Part shown: one piece after another, positions 6,261 to 7,391 of the stretch | How positions within the stretch are numbered: the stretch's first letter is position 1 | How the letters are laid out: every line of letters begins with the position of its first letter | Assembly: GCA_001995005.1 (NCBI GenBank) | Contig: MDJN01000204.1 | Location: 1-7,391 of the forward strand | DNA: 7,391 nucleotides | Source: Candidatus Parepulonipiscium sp. PG-Nun2H_MBin03 | GTDB lineage: Bacteria > Bacillota > Clostridia > Lachnospirales > Cellulosilyticaceae | Direction of reading: 5' to 3' | Notes under the pieces: generated by a model | What the model was told of the DNA's origin: nothing | The model's database searches: none | What the model saw: only the letters and a program-made list of their open reading frames with translations | Made by a program: the position numbers and the translations under genes

Positions 6261-7391
6261 TTAGCTTGGTATAAAAAACGTGTCTTGGTCGTCTTCAGTT
6301 GGTACATATTCAGGTTCCGGTATTACCTCTGGTTGTTGTATAAATACTTCTTCGGCGGGCAGAGGCTCAGTCAGCTCTTGAGACCTACCAGGTAGTATTT
6401 CTATTGTAGGAGTAGGATCGGGCTCCTCTTGAGGAGTATCCTCACTCTGAGATAAGAAAGGTATCTGAATTGCAGGCTCTTCTTCTAGCTCTTGTACCTG
6501 TGGTGGAGGTGTATGCGGCCAAAAATTAGATATATCCGGTATCAATTGCTCAAATTCTGTTGGTGCTGTATGAACACCACATACGTGAGTTACAGGACTA
6601 CTTACATTAGCTCTATATAACATATCTGCAGGACAATAATCGTTAGGAAGCCCGTTAGATGCAGAACATAATGTTACATAAGAATTTGTGTGTACTGTAC
6701 AATACTGCTCGATAACATGTTCGGGCCTCATATAATCACTATGAGAACTTGGGCAGTTTCCAGTCGGTAACATCCCAGAAGTTGAACAAACTGTAGCATA
6801 AACATATCCGGCCGTAGTAGTCTCAAATTGTCTCCGTTCTAAACCGGCATGTACATCTTTCATTATATTACCCCAGATGTTGATATGATTTCTAGTGGCA
6901 CTAAGCGTTTCGGGTTGGTCATGCCCCATCCATATACCCGCTGTATAGTAAGGCGTATACGCCACAAATGATAAGTCTTTTGAATCATTTGTGGTACCTG
7001 TTTTACCGGATACTGGTTGGCTAGTAAACCAGCTGTTTAAAGAAGCACCTGTACCTATCTTGACTACATCTTGCATCATATCAGTTAGCAAAGATGCAGT
7101 AGAAGCAGAAACTACTTGATGTGTATTTGGTACATTATCAATTAACACAGAACCGTCCATAGAAATAACTTTAGTATATAATATTGGTTCAATATATGTC
7201 CCTTGATTTGCAAGAGAAGCATATGCTGCAGTTAACTCAAGCATAGTTACACCTTCAGTTAAACCACCTAGTGGCAGAGAATACACTCTATCAGTATCAG
7301 AAAGCGTAGAAAATCCAAAGTTTTGCAAGTAGTTAAAAGCTGTATCTATACCGACCATATCTATAGTCTGTACTGCAAGAGTGTTTACAGA
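6261..7391 (-). CDS. Class A penicillin-binding protein (PBP1A type), C-terminal part (5' end outside window)
   Basis: This is a bifunctional cell-wall synthase; only the second half of its transpeptidase domain and its tail are visible. The frame is open from the right edge, giving 376 residues, so the ATG at 7358 is internal. The first visible residues SVNTLAVQ are the SxN active-site motif. LPLGGLTEGVTMLELTAAYA (39-58) is the conserved helix region of class A enzymes, and SGKTGTTND (128-136) holds the KTG motif (130-132), followed by FVAYTPYYTAGIWMG. The catalytic SxxK and the glycosyltransferase domain lie off the window. After the domain come two consecutive modules with cysteines at 202, 213, 231 and 242, 253, 271, then about 100 residues rich in Pro, Glu and Gln ending FFIPS. 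The tail should be extracytoplasmic. The gene is richer in GC than its neighbours. The TAA stop is at 6261-6263, 7 nt before the hairpin. The minus-strand promoter is outside the window. Confidence 0.94.
   Translation of the reverse strand, partial: SVNTLAVQTIDMVGIDTAFNYLQNFGFSTLSDTDRVYSLPLGGLTEGVTMLELTAAYASLANQGTYIEPILYTKVISMDGSVLIDNVPNTHQVVSASTASLLTDMMQDVVKIGTGASLNSWFTSQPVSGKTGTTNDSKDLSFVAYTPYYTAGIWMGHDQPETLSATRNHINIWGNIMKDVHAGLERRQFETTTAGYVYATVCSTSGMLPTGNCPSSHSDYMRPEHVIEQYCTVHTNSYVTLCSASNGLPNDYCPADMLYRANVSSPVTHVCGVHTAPTEFEQLIPDISNFWPHTPPPQVQELEEEPAIQIPFLSQSEDTPQEEPDPTPTIEILPGRSQELTEPLPAEEVFIQQPEVIPEPEYVPTEDDQDTFFIPS
6565..6801 (-). repeat. Tandem 40-residue cysteine modules in the PBP C-terminal region
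   Basis: Two adjacent protein repeats have identical cysteine spacing, C-x10-C-x17-C, with an exact period of 40 residues (202/213/231 and 242/253/271 of the visible protein). Each opens with a C-S-x-S/G-rich stretch, contains Leu-Pro and Cys-Pro, and ends in Cys-x-Val-His (CTVH, CGVH). Single modules of this kind are known in PBP1A-type proteins of Bacillota; here the duplication is visible in the translation. Boundaries are approximate. Confidence 0.75.

Noticed and set aside
6201..6400. Promoter for the exonuclease-like gene (TTGTCA near 6218-6223 on the minus strand, or TATGTA after the hairpin)
   Set aside because: The TTGTCA lies too close to the start codon for a -10 box upstream of it, and TATGTA has no matching -35 about 17 bp upstream.
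6261..7358. PBP gene starting at the ATG at 7358
   Set aside because: The frame continues to the window edge and encodes the SxN active-site motif upstream of that ATG.
1..7391. tRNA, rRNA, riboswitch, CRISPR, insertion sequence or attachment site
   Set aside because: Coding sequence fills nearly the whole window, the only gaps are 12, 40 and 60 nt, and I saw no cloverleaf, direct-repeat array or transposase-like sequence.

Overview
The window is low-GC bacterial DNA with strong purine-rich ribosome binding sites, TTG and GTG starts, tightly packed genes and Bacillota-type protein families (DUF445, an AI-2E/YtvI-like permease, a PepD-type dipeptidase, and a class A PBP with a cysteine-module tail). 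This suggests a Clostridia-class member of the Bacillota, possibly Lachnospirales. That placement is inferred from composition and gene families; no rRNA or marker gene is present to fix it.

Left block, plus strand, bases 1-5029: five co-directional genes that look like one transcription unit. They are the C-terminal part of a DUF445 membrane protein (cut by the left edge), an M20-family cytosolic dipeptidase (pepD), an AI-2E family permease, a short QueG-like double [4Fe-4S] protein, and an unrecognised single-pass membrane-anchored protein. The first gap is 12 nt. The next two junctions overlap by 11 and 8 nt, and the last has no gap. Three of the four visible starts are TTG or GTG, each with its own Shine-Dalgarno sequence inside the preceding gene. 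The genes share a transcript but no evident pathway: peptide turnover, transport, probable tRNA-modification-type redox chemistry, and envelope proteins.

Centre, bases 5027-5072: a perfect 19-bp inverted repeat with an 8-nt loop separates the convergent blocks. The TAA stop codon of each flanking gene lies inside one end of the palindrome, so it should terminate transcription from both sides.

Right block, minus strand, bases 5070-7391: reading right to left, the C-terminal part of a class A penicillin-binding protein (cut by the right edge at its SxN motif), a hairpin that probably terminates it, then a divergent DEDDh 3'-5' exonuclease-like protein with an unrecognised basic C-terminal half. 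The PBP gene is clearly more GC-rich than its neighbours. It carries two consecutive 40-residue cysteine modules and a long acidic, proline-rich tail.

No RNA gene, CRISPR array, insertion sequence or phage gene is visible. The least explained items are the exonuclease-like protein, the membrane-anchored last gene of the operon, and the internally shortened QueG-like protein.
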